Positions 47,228-56,631 of a DNA stretch of 64,000 nucleotides are shown piece after piece. Within the stretch, counting starts at the first letter, position 1. Every line of letters begins with the position of its first letter. This DNA comes from Shinella sp. PSBB067 (GTDB lineage: Bacteria > Pseudomonadota > Alphaproteobacteria > Rhizobiales > Rhizobiaceae). Position numbers and translations under genes: made by a program. The notes beneath the pieces are model-generated. The model ran no database searches. It saw only the letters and a program-made list of their open reading frames with translations, and was not told the DNA's origin. The DNA lies in NCBI RefSeq assembly GCF_016839145.1, contig NZ_CP069303.1, positions 372,001 through 436,000 of the forward strand, given 5' to 3'.

Positions 47228-47988
47228 CAGAGCATGCCTCCGTCGACGATGAGGGATTGGGCGGTGATGGCGGCGGAGGCCTCCGACGCCAGGAAGAGGC
47301 AGGGACCGACCATGTCGGCGGCGACGAGGGAGCGCTTCAGGCACTGGCGTTCGATGCCGCCGGCAATGGCGGCCTCGTCGATCCACAGGCGCTTCTGCCG
47401 CTCGGTCAGCACCATGCCGGGCAGGATGGCGTTGACGCGGATATTGTCCGGGCCGAGCCTGCCGGCGAGCGACTTGGTGAGGCCGACGATGCCGGCCTTG
47501 GCCGTCGCATAGGCGGGCAGCTCTCCCATGTTGAGCAGGAAGACGATGGAGGAGAAGTTGACGATCGCCCCGCCGCCGCCCCGGCGCATGTGCGGCGCGA
47601 CGGCCTGCGCGGCGAAGAAGTGATGGCGCAGGTTCACCGCCTGGTTCTCGTCCCAGTAGTCAGGCTCGACGGTGTCGAGATCGTGCCGGTCGTCGCGCGC
47701 CGCATTGTTGACGAGCACGCGGATGCCGCCGAGCCTTGCCGCCGCCTCCGCGACGGCCGCCCGCAACGCGTCGATGTCGCGAAGGTCCGCTCTTATATAA
47801 TGCGGCAGGTGCTCGACCTTGCCTTCAAGGCTGGAGACGAGCGACCGGCTTTCCGCCTCCGCCACGTCGAGGAAGGCGACCCGTGCGCCCTCGGCGGCGA
47901 AACCCGCGACCAGCGCCGCGCCGATGCCGGAGCCGCCGCCGGTGACGATGACGCCCTGTCCTTTCAGGTCCGGATGCCGTCCCGCCAT
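47227..47988 (-). CDS. SDR-family sugar dehydrogenase
   Basis: A 253-residue short-chain dehydrogenase. The cofactor motif is VIVTGGGSGIGAALV with an acidic turn (VAFLDVAE), indicating NAD preference. The catalytic triad is Ser in NFSSIVF and Tyr/Lys in YATAKAG. By operon context it may oxidise galactose (or a related sugar) to the lactone that SMP-30 opens; that is inference. The ATG at 47988 follows GGAGACAGCG and is preferred; an in-frame ATG at 48009 adds seven residues. It is the first gene of the operon, divergent from the IclR regulator. Confidence 0.88.
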   Translation of the reverse strand: MAGRHPDLKGQGVIVTGGGSGIGAALVAGFAAEGARVAFLDVAEAESRSLVSSLEGKVEHLPHYIRADLRDIDALRAAVAEAAARLGGIRVLVNNAARDDRHDLDTVEPDYWDENQAVNLRHHFFAAQAVAPHMRRGGGGAIVNFSSIVFLLNMGELPAYATAKAGIVGLTKSLAGRLGPDNIRVNAILPGMVLTERQKRLWIDEAAIAGGIERQCLKRSLVAADMVGPCLFLASEASAAITAQSLIVDGGML

Positions 47989-48003
47989 CGCTGTCTCCGT
48001 GAA

Positions 48004-48018
48004 TTCCATTATGTGGAA
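48004..48018. promoter_or_regulatory. palindrome 1, putative IclR operator
   Basis: TTCCA-TTATG-TGGAA is a perfect five-base inverted repeat, 15 bases long, just upstream of the SDR start. On the minus strand it contains CATAAT, a good -10 sequence, so a bound repressor would cover the promoter of the sugar operon. Confidence 0.55.
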
Positions 48019-48024
48019 CTTAGT

Positions 48025-48053
48025 TTGATTATTCGGAATTATTCCGCTACCAT
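48025..48053 (+). promoter_or_regulatory. candidate promoter of the iclR-like gene
   Basis: TTGATT (48025-48030) and TACCAT (48048-48053) are exactly 17 bases apart. Palindrome 2 lies between the two boxes. Confidence 0.55.
48034..48046. promoter_or_regulatory. palindrome 2, putative IclR operator
   Basis: CGGAATTATTCCG is a perfect 13-base palindrome with a central T. Its GGAA/TTCC arms match the other palindrome 17 bases away and the general IclR-type operator pattern. It falls between the -35 and -10 of the iclR-like promoter, which suggests autoregulation. Confidence 0.6.
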
Positions 48054-48088
48054 GCCGCCCTGTCAAGGGACCGGAGAGGGTTGCGGCA

Positions 48089-48877
48089 ATGGTGATGGAA
48101 CGGGATGGGGAAAGCGGCACGGGCACGCTCGGCAAGGCGGTCGCCGTCCTGGAAACGGTTGCGCTTGCCGATCGGCCGATGCGCTTCACCGAGGTCCTCG
48201 CCGTCAGCGGCCAGCCGCGCGGCACGCTGCACCGCCAGCTTTCCCATCTGGTGCAGGAAGGGCTTCTGGAGCTCAGGCCCGACCATGCCTATGTGCCGGG
48301 CCTGCGCCTGCTGAAGCTTGCCTCCGCCTCCTGGGCGGGCAACGAGTTCCGCGCCGTCGCCGCGCCCTTCCTGGAAGCGCTGCATGGGCAGACGGGGGAG
48401 ACCGTGCATCTCGGCGTGCTGCGCGGGCACGAGATCATCTATCTCGACAAGGTTGAAAGCCGGCAGGCCGTGCGCATGAATTCGCAGATCGGCAACGCGT
48501 CGCCCGCCTATTGCACGGGCGTCGGCAAGGCGGCGCTTTCCACGCTCGACGCCCCGGCGCTCGACGCTATCCTCTGCGGGCTGGAATTGCGCCGTTTCAC
48601 GCCGCAGACGATCATCGACCGCGCGACGCTGATGGCCGAGCTCGCGCAGATCCGGGCGAGCGGCATCGCCTTCGACCGGGAGGAGCACGAGCCGGGCATC
48701 CGCTGCGTCGCCGCGCCCCTCGCCGATCCCGGCCGGGCGCTCGTGGCCGGGGTTTCGGTGACGGGCCCGGCCTATCGGGTGGGGCAGGCGCAGCTCGACG
48801 ACTGGGCGCCGCGCGTGCGCCATGCGGCTCGCGCCATCATGGGCGAGCTTTCGGCGCGGCTCGGTCCGCAACGATAA
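48089..48877 (+). CDS. IclR-family transcriptional regulator
   Basis: A 262-residue regulator. The N-terminal winged helix includes LGKAVAVLETVALADRPMRF and SGQPRGTLHRQLSHLVQEG. The C-terminal effector domain has LGVLRGHEIIYLDKVES, SPAYCTGVGKAAL and EEHEPGIRCVAAPL, all family-typical. It is divergent from the SDR-dgoK-dgoA-SMP30 operon and very likely represses it in the absence of a sugar-acid intermediate. Start at the ATG at 48089; another ATG two codons later is possible. Confidence 0.93.
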   Translation: MVMERDGESGTGTLGKAVAVLETVALADRPMRFTEVLAVSGQPRGTLHRQLSHLVQEGLLELRPDHAYVPGLRLLKLASASWAGNEFRAVAAPFLEALHGQTGETVHLGVLRGHEIIYLDKVESRQAVRMNSQIGNASPAYCTGVGKAALSTLDAPALDAILCGLELRRFTPQTIIDRATLMAELAQIRASGIAFDREEHEPGIRCVAAPLADPGRALVAGVSVTGPAYRVGQAQLDDWAPRVRHAARAIMGELSARLGPQR

Positions 48878-49138
48878 GTGGATCACGATGTGCGTTACCG
48901 GTCGCAGAGTTGTCTTATGGCCCCATTTTACGGTAAATTAGAAAATCGCGCTGGACGTGGATTGGGGTCGCCATTAGCTTCCCTGACAAGCAACGATCGG
49001 GTTGCGTCGCTCGCCGCGGACTTGAGGTGCGGCTCTCGGGACATACTTGCATTGGGATACGGGGGTTCCTGAGGCAAGCAAGCGTATGTGTGGCAGGGCC
49101 TGCCGCGCAATCGTCTGCATTGCTGAAGGAAAATGGAC

Positions 49139-49879
49139 ATGGCGGATCGATTCCACACGACATCTTCTGCGCAGTTCCAGGGCCGCTGGGGCGGGAATCT
49201 TTCGGCCATGGGTTCGGAGGAGGACGTCGCCGAGATGCTCGACGGCATCGCCGCGCGCTACGGTTTCCGCGGCTATCTCCTGATCAACGTCCCCTCGGAG
49301 ACCTCGCCGGACTTCTCCTCCAACGTGCTGCTGACGTCCTGGCCGGACGAGATGCTGAAGACCTACGACCATGCGGGCCTCATCTTCGGCAGCCCCGTTG
49401 TCGAGCGCCTGCGCCAGAGCACCAATCCCTTCGCCTACGATGCGGAGCGCACCAACCGTCGCCGCGGCGACGGCAAGGCGGCGATCGCGGCGGATCTCTT
49501 CGAGCGGCACGGCCTGTCGCGCGGGGCCTATTTCCCGGCGCACAATTCGGCGGGCCTGCGCGGCGCGCTGGCCTTCGGCGGCACGCGCGAGGCGGTGACG
49601 CCGCGCGAGATGGCTGAGCTCAACGCGCTGGCCAACCATATCTTCACCGAGGTGGTCGAGCTGCGCGCCGGCCGCCGGCAGAACGTTTCGCTGTCGCGCC
49701 GCGAGATCGAGTGCCTGTCCTGGGCCTCTGCCGGCAAGACCAGCGTCGAAATGTCCGAAATCCTCGGACTTTCGGAATATACGGTCAATCATTACCTGAA
49801 CCGCGCGACGCGCAAGCTCGACGCTGTCAACCGGGTTCAAGCGGTCGCCAAGGCGATCCGCGCCGGACTTTTGAACTGA
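49139..49879 (+). CDS. LuxR-family regulator with autoinducer-like domain (1)
   Basis: A 246-residue protein. The N-terminal autoinducer-binding-like domain spans about residues 15-165 and the LuxR/GerE helix-turn-helix about 180-240 (LSRREIECLSWASAGKTSVE). By alignment to TraR-type numbering the conserved Trp57 is Met and Asp70 is Ser (in GSPVVERL), whereas Tyr61 is kept, so normal acyl-homoserine-lactone binding is doubtful. No luxI-type gene is in the window. The ATG at 49139 has AAGGA eight bases upstream; an ATG at 49133 is too close to that site. A paralogue follows at 49964. Confidence 0.9.
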   Translation: MADRFHTTSSAQFQGRWGGNLSAMGSEEDVAEMLDGIAARYGFRGYLLINVPSETSPDFSSNVLLTSWPDEMLKTYDHAGLIFGSPVVERLRQSTNPFAYDAERTNRRRGDGKAAIAADLFERHGLSRGAYFPAHNSAGLRGALAFGGTREAVTPREMAELNALANHIFTEVVELRAGRRQNVSLSRREIECLSWASAGKTSVEMSEILGLSEYTVNHYLNRATRKLDAVNRVQAVAKAIRAGLLN

Positions 49880-49963
49880 TGCATAAAAAACCTTGCGACT
49901 TTCTGGAATGCGTGCGGCCCCGCTCCAATTGCCCAAGGCGAGCAACAACGATTGCGGGGCACC

Positions 49964-50707
49964 ATGACGGCTGACGAAACCAGAAGCAGCGAAAACCAGG
50001 GACAGGACGAAGGCGCCGAGATCGCCGGCCTCGAGACGCAGTTCGACATCGTTCGCTACATGCGCCGCAAGTGCGAGGAATACGGCCTCAAATACTTCAT
50101 CGTCTTCAACCTGCCGGGTTTCGAGGCGGAAAAGCTCTCGGCCTATTCCATCGTCAGCAACTGGCCGCAGGAGATTCTCGCCAAGTACGACGCCATGCGC
50201 ATGGTCCGCCACAGCGCGGGCATCCGCAAGCTGCGGCTCACCACGGTGCCGTTCACCTACGACATGCGCGAATGGATCGGCGAATCCTCCGAGCAGATGG
50301 ATTTCACCGAACTGCTGGAGACGATGACCGCCCATCGCATGCTGACCGGCCATTTCTTCCCCGTGCACGACGCGCTCGGCAACCGCGGCGCCGTCGTGTG
50401 GGGCGGCGAGAGCGCCACGCTCGGCCGCGACGAGCGGCTGATGCTGCAGATGATCTCCGTCCACATCTTCAACCGGCTGGCCGAGATCGGCTCGGCCTGG
50501 AAATCCGGCCAGGTCGTGCTCACCGAGCGCGAAATCCAGTGCCTGAGCTGGACGGCGGCGGGCAAGACCAGCCTGGAGATCGCCGAGATCCTCGGCCTTT
50601 CCGAGCATACGGTGAACCACTACCTCAACCAGGTCACGCGCAAGCTGGAAGCGGTCAACCGCACCCAGGCCGTGGTCAAGGCCATCCGCCGCGGGCTGAT
50701 CGCCTGA
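49964..50707 (+). CDS. LuxR-family regulator with autoinducer-like domain (2)
   Basis: A 247-residue paralogue of the gene just upstream. The helix-turn-helix regions are nearly the same (LTEREIQCLSWTAAGKTSLE, and HTVNHYLNQVTRKLEAVNR). The ligand domain diverges more: Trp57 becomes Ile and Asp70 becomes Ser in the TraR-type numbering. The ATG at 49964 follows GCGGGGCACC. Tandem duplication of a LuxR solo is the simple explanation. The two may form a heterodimer, like VisN/VisR of rhizobia, but this is inference. Confidence 0.9.
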   Translation: MTADETRSSENQGQDEGAEIAGLETQFDIVRYMRRKCEEYGLKYFIVFNLPGFEAEKLSAYSIVSNWPQEILAKYDAMRMVRHSAGIRKLRLTTVPFTYDMREWIGESSEQMDFTELLETMTAHRMLTGHFFPVHDALGNRGAVVWGGESATLGRDERLMLQMISVHIFNRLAEIGSAWKSGQVVLTEREIQCLSWTAAGKTSLEIAEILGLSEHTVNHYLNQVTRKLEAVNRTQAVVKAIRRGLIA

Positions 50708-50840
50708 TCGGCCCTGAGGCAACCTGCCGCAAAGCCGCGCGCCGCCGTCGCAGTCAAATTCGTTTGGCGGCGGCCCTTGCGTGCACTATCTACGGCAGGC
50801 AAAGCGGCCGCAGGCCGCGACGGGATCGATCGAGGGTTTC

Positions 50841-52007
50841 ATGACTGAGGTAAGCAAGGAACAGGTTCTGGAACGGCTGCGCACGGTGCGCGGCCCGGAC
50901 ATGGACGGCAATATCGTCGACCTCGGCCTCGTCTCTGATGTCTTCATCTCCGACGGCAAGGCCTATTTCTCGATCACCGTCCCGGCCGAGCGCGCCCGCG
51001 AGCTCGATCCCATGCGCGCGGCCGCCGAGCGCGTCGTCAAGGAGATCCCCGGCATCACCGCCGCCATGGTGGCGCTGACGGCCGACAAGCGCGCCGCCGC
51101 CGGCCCCGCCGCCGCGCGTGCGCAGGCCCCGCCGCCGCCCGGCCATGGCCACGGCCATGCGCACGCGGCCCCCGGCCAGCCGCAGCCGCGCGCCAAATCC
51201 GGCATCCCCGGCGTCGGCGCCATCATCGCCGTCGCCTCGGGCAAGGGCGGCGTCGGCAAGTCGACCACTTCGGTCAACCTCGCGCTGGCGCTGAAGGCGA
51301 ACGGCCTGCGCGTCGGCATCCTCGATGCCGACATCTACGGCCCTTCCATGCCGCGCCTCCTGAAGATCTCCGGCCGGCCGCAGCAGATCGACGGCCGCAT
51401 CATCAAGCCGATGGAGAACTACGGCGTCAAGGTCATGTCCATGGGCTTCCTCGTCGACGAGGAGGTGGCGATGATCTGGCGCGGCCCGATGATCCAGTCG
51501 GCGCTGATGCAGATGCTGCGCGAGGTCGCCTGGGGCGAGCTCGACATTCTCGTCGTCGACATGCCGCCGGGCACGGGCGACGCCCAGCTCACCATGGCCC
51601 AGCAGGTGCCGCTCGCCGGCGCCGTCATCGTCTCCACCCCGCAGGACCTCGCCCTCATCGATGCGCGCAAGGGCCTCAACATGTTCTCGAAGGTCGAGGT
51701 GCCCGTCCTCGGCATCGTCGAGAACATGAGCTATTTCATCGCGCCCGACACCGGCAACCGCTACGACATCTTCGGCCACGGCGGCGCGCGCCGCGAGGCC
51801 GAGCGCATCGGCGTGCCCTTCCTCGGCGAGGTGCCGCTGACCATGGACATCCGCGAGACCTCCGATGCCGGCACCCCCGTCGTCGTCTCCAATCCGGACG
51901 GCGCGGCGGCGAAGATCTACCGCGATATCGCCACGCGTGTCTGGCAGGAGCTGGAGACGCTGAAGGGCAAGGGCGAGCGGGGCGCCCCGGCGATCGTCTT
52001 CGAGTGA
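50841..52007 (+). CDS. Mrp/NBP35-family ATP-binding iron-sulfur carrier
   Basis: A 388-residue P-loop protein that assembles or carries iron-sulfur clusters. An N-terminal MIP18/DUF59-like domain (residues 1-85) is joined by a His/Pro-rich linker (GHGHGHAHAAPGQ) to the ATPase domain. The deviant Walker A is VASGKGGVGKSTTSVNLALA near residue 135, and DILVVDMPPGTGDAQLT is the Walker B region. The start at 50841 (MTEVSKEQVLERL) follows CGAGGG. The His-rich linker might bind metal. It lies after the LuxR pair. Confidence 0.94.
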   Translation: MTEVSKEQVLERLRTVRGPDMDGNIVDLGLVSDVFISDGKAYFSITVPAERARELDPMRAAAERVVKEIPGITAAMVALTADKRAAAGPAAARAQAPPPPGHGHGHAHAAPGQPQPRAKSGIPGVGAIIAVASGKGGVGKSTTSVNLALALKANGLRVGILDADIYGPSMPRLLKISGRPQQIDGRIIKPMENYGVKVMSMGFLVDEEVAMIWRGPMIQSALMQMLREVAWGELDILVVDMPPGTGDAQLTMAQQVPLAGAVIVSTPQDLALIDARKGLNMFSKVEVPVLGIVENMSYFIAPDTGNRYDIFGHGGARREAERIGVPFLGEVPLTMDIRETSDAGTPVVVSNPDGAAAKIYRDIATRVWQELETLKGKGERGAPAIVFE

Positions 52008-52089
52008 GCGAAGGCGGGCCGCCAGCCTTCTTTCGGGATTGCCCTCTCTTCCCAGCTTCCGAGGGGCATTGTCCGCGGAAAACGGCGCG

Positions 52090-52148
52090 CCATATCTCCG
52101 TCTTCCCGCGTGCGCGCAGAGGTGACGGCAGGCCGGGTGAGGGGGGCA
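52090..52148. repeat. partial RIME-like element
   Basis: The segment TCCGTCTTCCCGCGTGCG to GACGGCAGGCCGGGTGAGGG matches one half of the palindromic elements at 2635 and 4619. The other half is missing or degraded. The 289-base gap between mrp and the CorA-type gene holds no convincing gene. Confidence 0.45.
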
Positions 52149-52296
52149 GCGCCAGCATGGGATTGGCGTGCCCTTTGCGGCGACGCCGACCCGATCTTGA
52201 TTTTTATGTGGCCCCGCGCAATATGCGCGGCCGACCGCTGAAGGGCGGCGTTCAGTCAGGAGTGTCAGCGATGGTCCGTTCCGGAGCCATTCGCCG

Positions 52297-53280
52297 GTGA
52301 TCACGGTTTTCCGTTCGAACGGCGAGGCGCGCACCCTGCCGACGGAGACCGATTCCGTCGCGGCTGAGGCGCTTGCCGACGCCGTGTGGGTCGATCTCAC
52401 CGACCCCGGCCGCGAGGACGAGGCGCTGATCGAACGCCTTCTCGGCATCGAGGTGCCGACCCGCGACGAGCTCAAGGACATCGAGCCGTCGAGCCGCCTC
52501 TACACGGACGGCCACGCGGCCTACATGACCGCCTCGCTGATGGTGAAGGCGGAAAGCGACCTACCGCAGCTCACCGACGTCGCCTTCATCCTCACGGCGG
52601 ACAGGCTTTTGACCGTGCGCTATGCCGAACCGCGCTCCTTCGCCCTCTTCAGGAGCGGCATGCGCCGCATTCCCGGCGGCTGTTCCTCGCCGACGGTGAT
52701 GATCACCCGCCTGCTGGAGACCGTCGTCGACCGCACCGCCGAGATCCTCGAGATCGCCGTCGCGCGCGCCGACAAGCTGTCTCTCGAAGTGTTCGGCGAC
52801 CAGCGCCACCTCAACCGCCGCCCGCCGCGCTATCTCGAAGACCGCGTCGTGCAGGTCTCGGCGCTGCACCGCCTCCTCGCCAAGACCCGCGACAGCCTGA
52901 TGTCGCTGTCGCGCGTGCTGACCTTCCTGCATGCGCTGCCGGCCCTGCAATCCGACCGCGAGAGCCTCGAACTCTGCCGCACGGTGACGCGAGACGTGCA
53001 GTCGCTCTCCGAACATGCGGGCTTCGTCGCCGGCAACATCACCTTCCTGCTCGACGCCTCGCTCGGCCTCATCAACCTCGAGCAGAACGCCATCATCAAG
53101 ATCTTCTCGATCGCCTCCGTCGTGCTGCTTCCGCCGACGCTGATCGCCTCGACCTACGGCATGAACTTCGAATTCATGCCGGAACTGCGCATCGCCTACG
53201 CCTATCCGCTGACGCTCGCCGCGATGCTCCTGTCGGCGGTCCTTCCCTTTTTCTTCTTTCGCTGGAAAGGCTGGCTTTAA
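52297..53280 (+). CDS. CorA/ZntB-family divalent cation transporter
   Basis: A 327-residue transporter for magnesium or another divalent cation. The N-terminal cytoplasmic domain is followed by two C-terminal membrane helices, with the GMN gating motif in [14 protein letters not shown]. The last helix ends in [10 protein letters not shown]. The start is the GTG at 52297. It is 14 bases upstream of kup, so the two cation transporters may be co-expressed. Whether it carries Mg2+, Co2+ or Zn2+ cannot be told. Confidence 0.92.
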   Translation: MITVFRSNGEARTLPTETDSVAAEALADAVWVDLTDPGREDEALIERLLGIEVPTRDELKDIEPSSRLYTDGHAAYMTASLMVKAESDLPQLTDVAFILTADRLLTVRYAEPRSFALFRSGMRRIPGGCSSPTVMITRLLETVVDRTAEILEIAVARADKLSLEVFGDQRHLNRRPPRYLEDRVVQVSALHRLLAKTRDSLMSLSRVLTFLHALPALQSDRESLELCRTVTRDVQSLSEHAGFVAGNITFLLDASLGLINLEQNAIIKIFSIASVVLLPPTLIASTYGMNFEFMPELRIAYAYPLTLAAMLLSAVLPFFFFRWKGWL

Positions 53281-53294
53281 GGCCTGATCGTCCC

Positions 53295-55196
53295 ATGCAG
53301 CCACACGCCGGTAGCCCGCCGCAGTCCCACAGCCGGGCGCGCACGCTGTTCCTTCTTTCCCTCGGCTCCGTCGGCGTCGTCTATGGCGACATCGGCACGA
53401 GCCCGCTCTATGCCTTCCGCGAGGCGCTGCGCCCCGTCGCCCACGACGGCGTCACGCGCGCCGAGATCGTCGGCCTCATCTCGCTGATGATCTGGACGCT
53501 GACGATCATCGTCACCATCAAATACGTCCTCTTCCTGCTGCGCGCCGACAACCACGGCGAGGGCGGCACGCTGTCCCTCCTGGCGCTGCTGATGAAGACG
53601 GCCGGCCGGCGCGCGCCCGTGCTGTTCTTCATGAGCGCGGTCGGGGCCGCGCTCTTCATCGGCGACGCCATGATCACGCCGGCGCTTTCGGTGCTGTCCG
53701 CCGTGGAGGGCCTGAAGCTGGTCACGCCGACGCTCGGCGACTACGTGGTGCCCATCTCCGTCGTCATCCTCGTCATGCTCTTCGCCGTGCAGTCGCTCGG
53801 AACGGCGGCGGTATCGAAGTTCTTCGGCCCCATCACGGCCGTCTGGTTCGTCGTCATGGGCCTTGGCGGCATCACCCATATCAGCGACGACCTCGGCATC
53901 CTCTCGGCCTTCAATCCCTATTATGCCGTGGCCTTCATGCTGAACGAGGGCTATGTCGGCCTCGTCGTGCTCGGCGCGGTCTTCCTCACGGTCACCGGGG
54001 CCGAGGCGCTTTACGCCGATCTCGGCCATTTCGGCCGCCGCCCGATCCAGTGGGCCTGGTTCTGCCTGGTCTTCCCGGCGCTGACGCTGAACTATCTCGG
54101 CCAGGGCGCGCTGGTGCTCGCCCACCCCGAAACCATCGGCAACCCGTTCTTCCTGATGTTCCCGAAATGGGCGCTGCTGCCCGTCGTGATCCTGGCGACC
54201 GCGGCGACTATCATCGCCAGCCAGGCGGTGATCACGGGCGCCTTCTCGCTGACCCGCCAGGCGATCCATCTCGGCTTCCTGCCGCGCATGGAGATCTTCC
54301 ACACCTCGGAAACCCAGACCGGCCAGATCTACCTGCCGGGCGTCAACACGGTCCTGCTGTTCGGCGTCATGCTGCTCGTCTTCCTGTTCGGCTCGTCCGA
54401 GGCGCTGGCGACGGCCTACGGCATCTCCGTCACCGGCGCGATGGTGGTGACGACCGTGCTCGCCTTCGAGTTCCTGCGTGCCCGCTGGCGCTGGACGCCG
54501 CTCGCCGCCGCCGCGGCGCTGACGCCGCTCCTGCTGCTGGAACTTACCTTCCTCGGCGCCAATCTGCTCAAGGTGCATGACGGCGGCTACGTTCCGGTCA
54601 CCATCGCCGCCGCCGTCGTCGTCCTGATGTGGACCTGGACGCGCGGCACGCGGATCCTGCGCGACAAGACCCGCCGCATCGAGGTGCCGCTGCCGGCCTT
54701 CGTCAAGTCGGTGGAAAAGCAGAGCGCCCATGCGCCGGTTCAGGTGACCGGCACGGCGATCTTCCTGACGAGCGATCCCGATTTCGCGCCCGCCGCCCTG
54801 TTGCACAACATCAAGCACAACCACGTGCTGCACGAGCAGAACTTCATCCTGACGGTGAAGACGGCGAACACGCCGCGCGTGGCTCCCGCCGAGCGATTCT
54901 CCGTGGAACGCATATCGGAGCGCTTCTCGCGCATCGAGATGCGCTTCGGCTTCATGGAGACGCAGAACGTTTCCCAGGCGCTCGGCCTCATGCGCAAGGC
55001 GGGGCACAAGTTCGACATCATGTCGACCTCGTTCTATCTCGGCCGCCGCAAGCTGGTGCCGGACGCCCAGTCCGGCATGCCCATGTGGCAGGACCGCCTG
55101 TTCATCGCGCTCGCCAACCTGGCGACCGACCCTTCCGACTATTTCCGCCTGCCGACCAACCGCGTCGTCGAACTCGGCTCGCACGTCGTCATCTAG
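53295..55196 (+). CDS. kup: Kup-family potassium uptake protein
   Basis: A 633-residue proton-coupled potassium importer. The N-terminal part has the signature [19 protein letters not shown], and 12 membrane segments run to about residue 440. A cytoplasmic C-terminal domain follows ([20 protein letters not shown], then [13 protein letters not shown]). The ATG at 53295 is chosen 14 bases after the CorA-type stop; the frame is open further upstream but overlaps that gene in another frame. Confidence 0.96.
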   Translation: MQPHAGSPPQSHSRARTLFLLSLGSVGVVYGDIGTSPLYAFREALRPVAHDGVTRAEIVGLISLMIWTLTIIVTIKYVLFLLRADNHGEGGTLSLLALLMKTAGRRAPVLFFMSAVGAALFIGDAMITPALSVLSAVEGLKLVTPTLGDYVVPISVVILVMLFAVQSLGTAAVSKFFGPITAVWFVVMGLGGITHISDDLGILSAFNPYYAVAFMLNEGYVGLVVLGAVFLTVTGAEALYADLGHFGRRPIQWAWFCLVFPALTLNYLGQGALVLAHPETIGNPFFLMFPKWALLPVVILATAATIIASQAVITGAFSLTRQAIHLGFLPRMEIFHTSETQTGQIYLPGVNTVLLFGVMLLVFLFGSSEALATAYGISVTGAMVVTTVLAFEFLRARWRWTPLAAAAALTPLLLLELTFLGANLLKVHDGGYVPVTIAAAVVVLMWTWTRGTRILRDKTRRIEVPLPAFVKSVEKQSAHAPVQVTGTAIFLTSDPDFAPAALLHNIKHNHVLHEQNFILTVKTANTPRVAPAERFSVERISERFSRIEMRFGFMETQNVSQALGLMRKAGHKFDIMSTSFYLGRRKLVPDAQSGMPMWQDRLFIALANLATDPSDYFRLPTNRVVELGSHVVI

Positions 55197-55275
55197 GGCC
55201 TGCGTGACACCGGCATCACGCGGTCTGACGAAAACGTGAAGGGGAGGCGTCCGCCTGCCCGGTCCGGCGAGCCGG

Positions 55276-55300
55276 CATTAACCAACCATCAAGGTTAATG
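55276..55300. promoter_or_regulatory. palindrome upstream of SleB gene
   Basis: CATTAACC (55276-55283) and GGTTAATG (55293-55300) form a perfect eight-base inverted repeat with a nine-base spacer. The TTAACC half-site is like CtrA half-sites, but the spacing (13 bases between TTAA cores) is not the standard N7. Confidence 0.5.
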
Positions 55301-55434
55301 CTTCATTTTACGCTGACAACGAGCCGTTTTGGCCCGTGCTTCGGCGCGGCAGGCTCTCATACGAACATTCCGGGCAGGAGGACACGCCGGTCGACCATCG
55401 GCGCGGGGCCTGCACATGCGTGCGGAGTAGACAG

Positions 55435-56631
55435 TTGCGTAAGCGTAGCATTCGTCATGCAGGGGCAGGCCGCTTCTTTTCGTATCTGAAGCCGTTCCGC
55501 CGATGGAGGCTGCCTCTCGCGCTCGGCGCCGGCCTCGTCGCCAGCCTTCCCACCCAGGCCGCCCATACGGACATCGCCACCTACATGGCCGGCCTCAACC
55601 GCAAGGGCGGCAACCAGACCATGGTGCTGACCCGCTCGGCGGCCGGCTCCGTGCACGAGATCGAGATCGACTTCGCCGACGCCATGACGACCGGCGGCAT
55701 CGAGAGCGGGGCAGGGGTGGACCTGCCCGGCGGCGGCAAGGCCGCATTGCTCGGCGAGGGGAAGGGCAAGGGCGCGATCCCCGACGAGGACCGCGTCAAC
55801 CGCCGCGACAAGAGGGGCCGCATCGTCGCCGTCCTGCCGGTCCAGCCGCCCAAGAGCTTCACCGCCGGCTCGATCCTCGAGCGCACCAGTTCGCTTTTCA
55901 CGCCCGCCCTCGATACCGGCGAGCGCATGGCCTTCGCCCGCCCGCAGATCAAGGGCAAGGAAATCGCCATCGCCACGGCCTTCTACAAGAAGAAGCCCGC
56001 CCACGCGGATGCGGGCGTCTCGCCGATGCTGGCAAGCCTCGTCACCAGCGATAAGGCCGACATCCTGGCGACCGCCTATGCCCGCGTCGAGCCGGACTAC
56101 GCCCGGGAATCGCCCTTCGATTCGATCCTGAAGCCGAAGACGGAGCTGGGCCGCTTCATTCCCGAAATCGCCCCGGACGACCATGCCTGGGCGGCGACGG
56201 CGCTGCCGGCGGAGGTCTTCAGCGCCAAGGAGCAGAAGTGCCTTGCCGAAGGCATCTATTTCGAGGCGCGCGGCGAGGAGGTGAAGGGCCAAGCCGCCGT
56301 CGCGCAGGTCATCCTCAACCGCGTGCGCAATCCCGCCTATCCCAAGACCATCTGCGGCGTCGTCTACCAGAACCAGAACTGGCGCGGCCGCTGCCAATTC
56401 TCCTTCGCCTGCGACCGCATCCCCGACCTGATTCTTTCGCCCTGGAACTGGAAGACCGCCAAGGAGATCGCCATGGCCGTCACGGCCGGCAAGATCTGGA
56501 TCGACGACGTCGGCTCGGCGACCCACTATCACGCCACCTACGTGAACCCGCCATGGGGACGGTCCATGAAGCGCGTCGCCAAGATCGGCAAGCACATCTT
56601 CTACCGCACCTATGGCGGCGGCTGGAGCTGA
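55435..56631 (+). CDS. SleB-type cell wall hydrolase
   Basis: A 398-residue exported protein. A membrane anchor or signal (PFRRWRLPLALGAGLVASLP) near residues 20-45 is followed by a linker of about 200 residues. The C-terminal Hydrolase_2 (SleB) domain is at about residues 265-395. Its core is KCLAEGIYFEARGEEVKGQ and ILNRVRNPAYPKTICGVVYQ, with the catalytic Glu in the first. It probably cleaves peptidoglycan glycan strands. The start is uncertain: TTG at 55435 with GGAG seven bases upstream is chosen; GTG codons at 55336 and later are other options. Confidence 0.85.
   Translation: MRKRSIRHAGAGRFFSYLKPFRRWRLPLALGAGLVASLPTQAAHTDIATYMAGLNRKGGNQTMVLTRSAAGSVHEIEIDFADAMTTGGIESGAGVDLPGGGKAALLGEGKGKGAIPDEDRVNRRDKRGRIVAVLPVQPPKSFTAGSILERTSSLFTPALDTGERMAFARPQIKGKEIAIATAFYKKKPAHADAGVSPMLASLVTSDKADILATAYARVEPDYARESPFDSILKPKTELGRFIPEIAPDDHAWAATALPAEVFSAKEQKCLAEGIYFEARGEEVKGQAAVAQVILNRVRNPAYPKTICGVVYQNQNWRGRCQFSFACDRIPDLILSPWNWKTAKEIAMAVTAGKIWIDDVGSATHYHATYVNPPWGRSMKRVAKIGKHIFYRTYGGGWS

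Noticed and set aside
52386..55196. A single fused open frame covering the CorA-type and kup genes
   Set aside because: The first 300 codons are out of frame with the CorA-type gene and read as Arg/Pro-rich shadow. The real kup start is the ATG at 53295.
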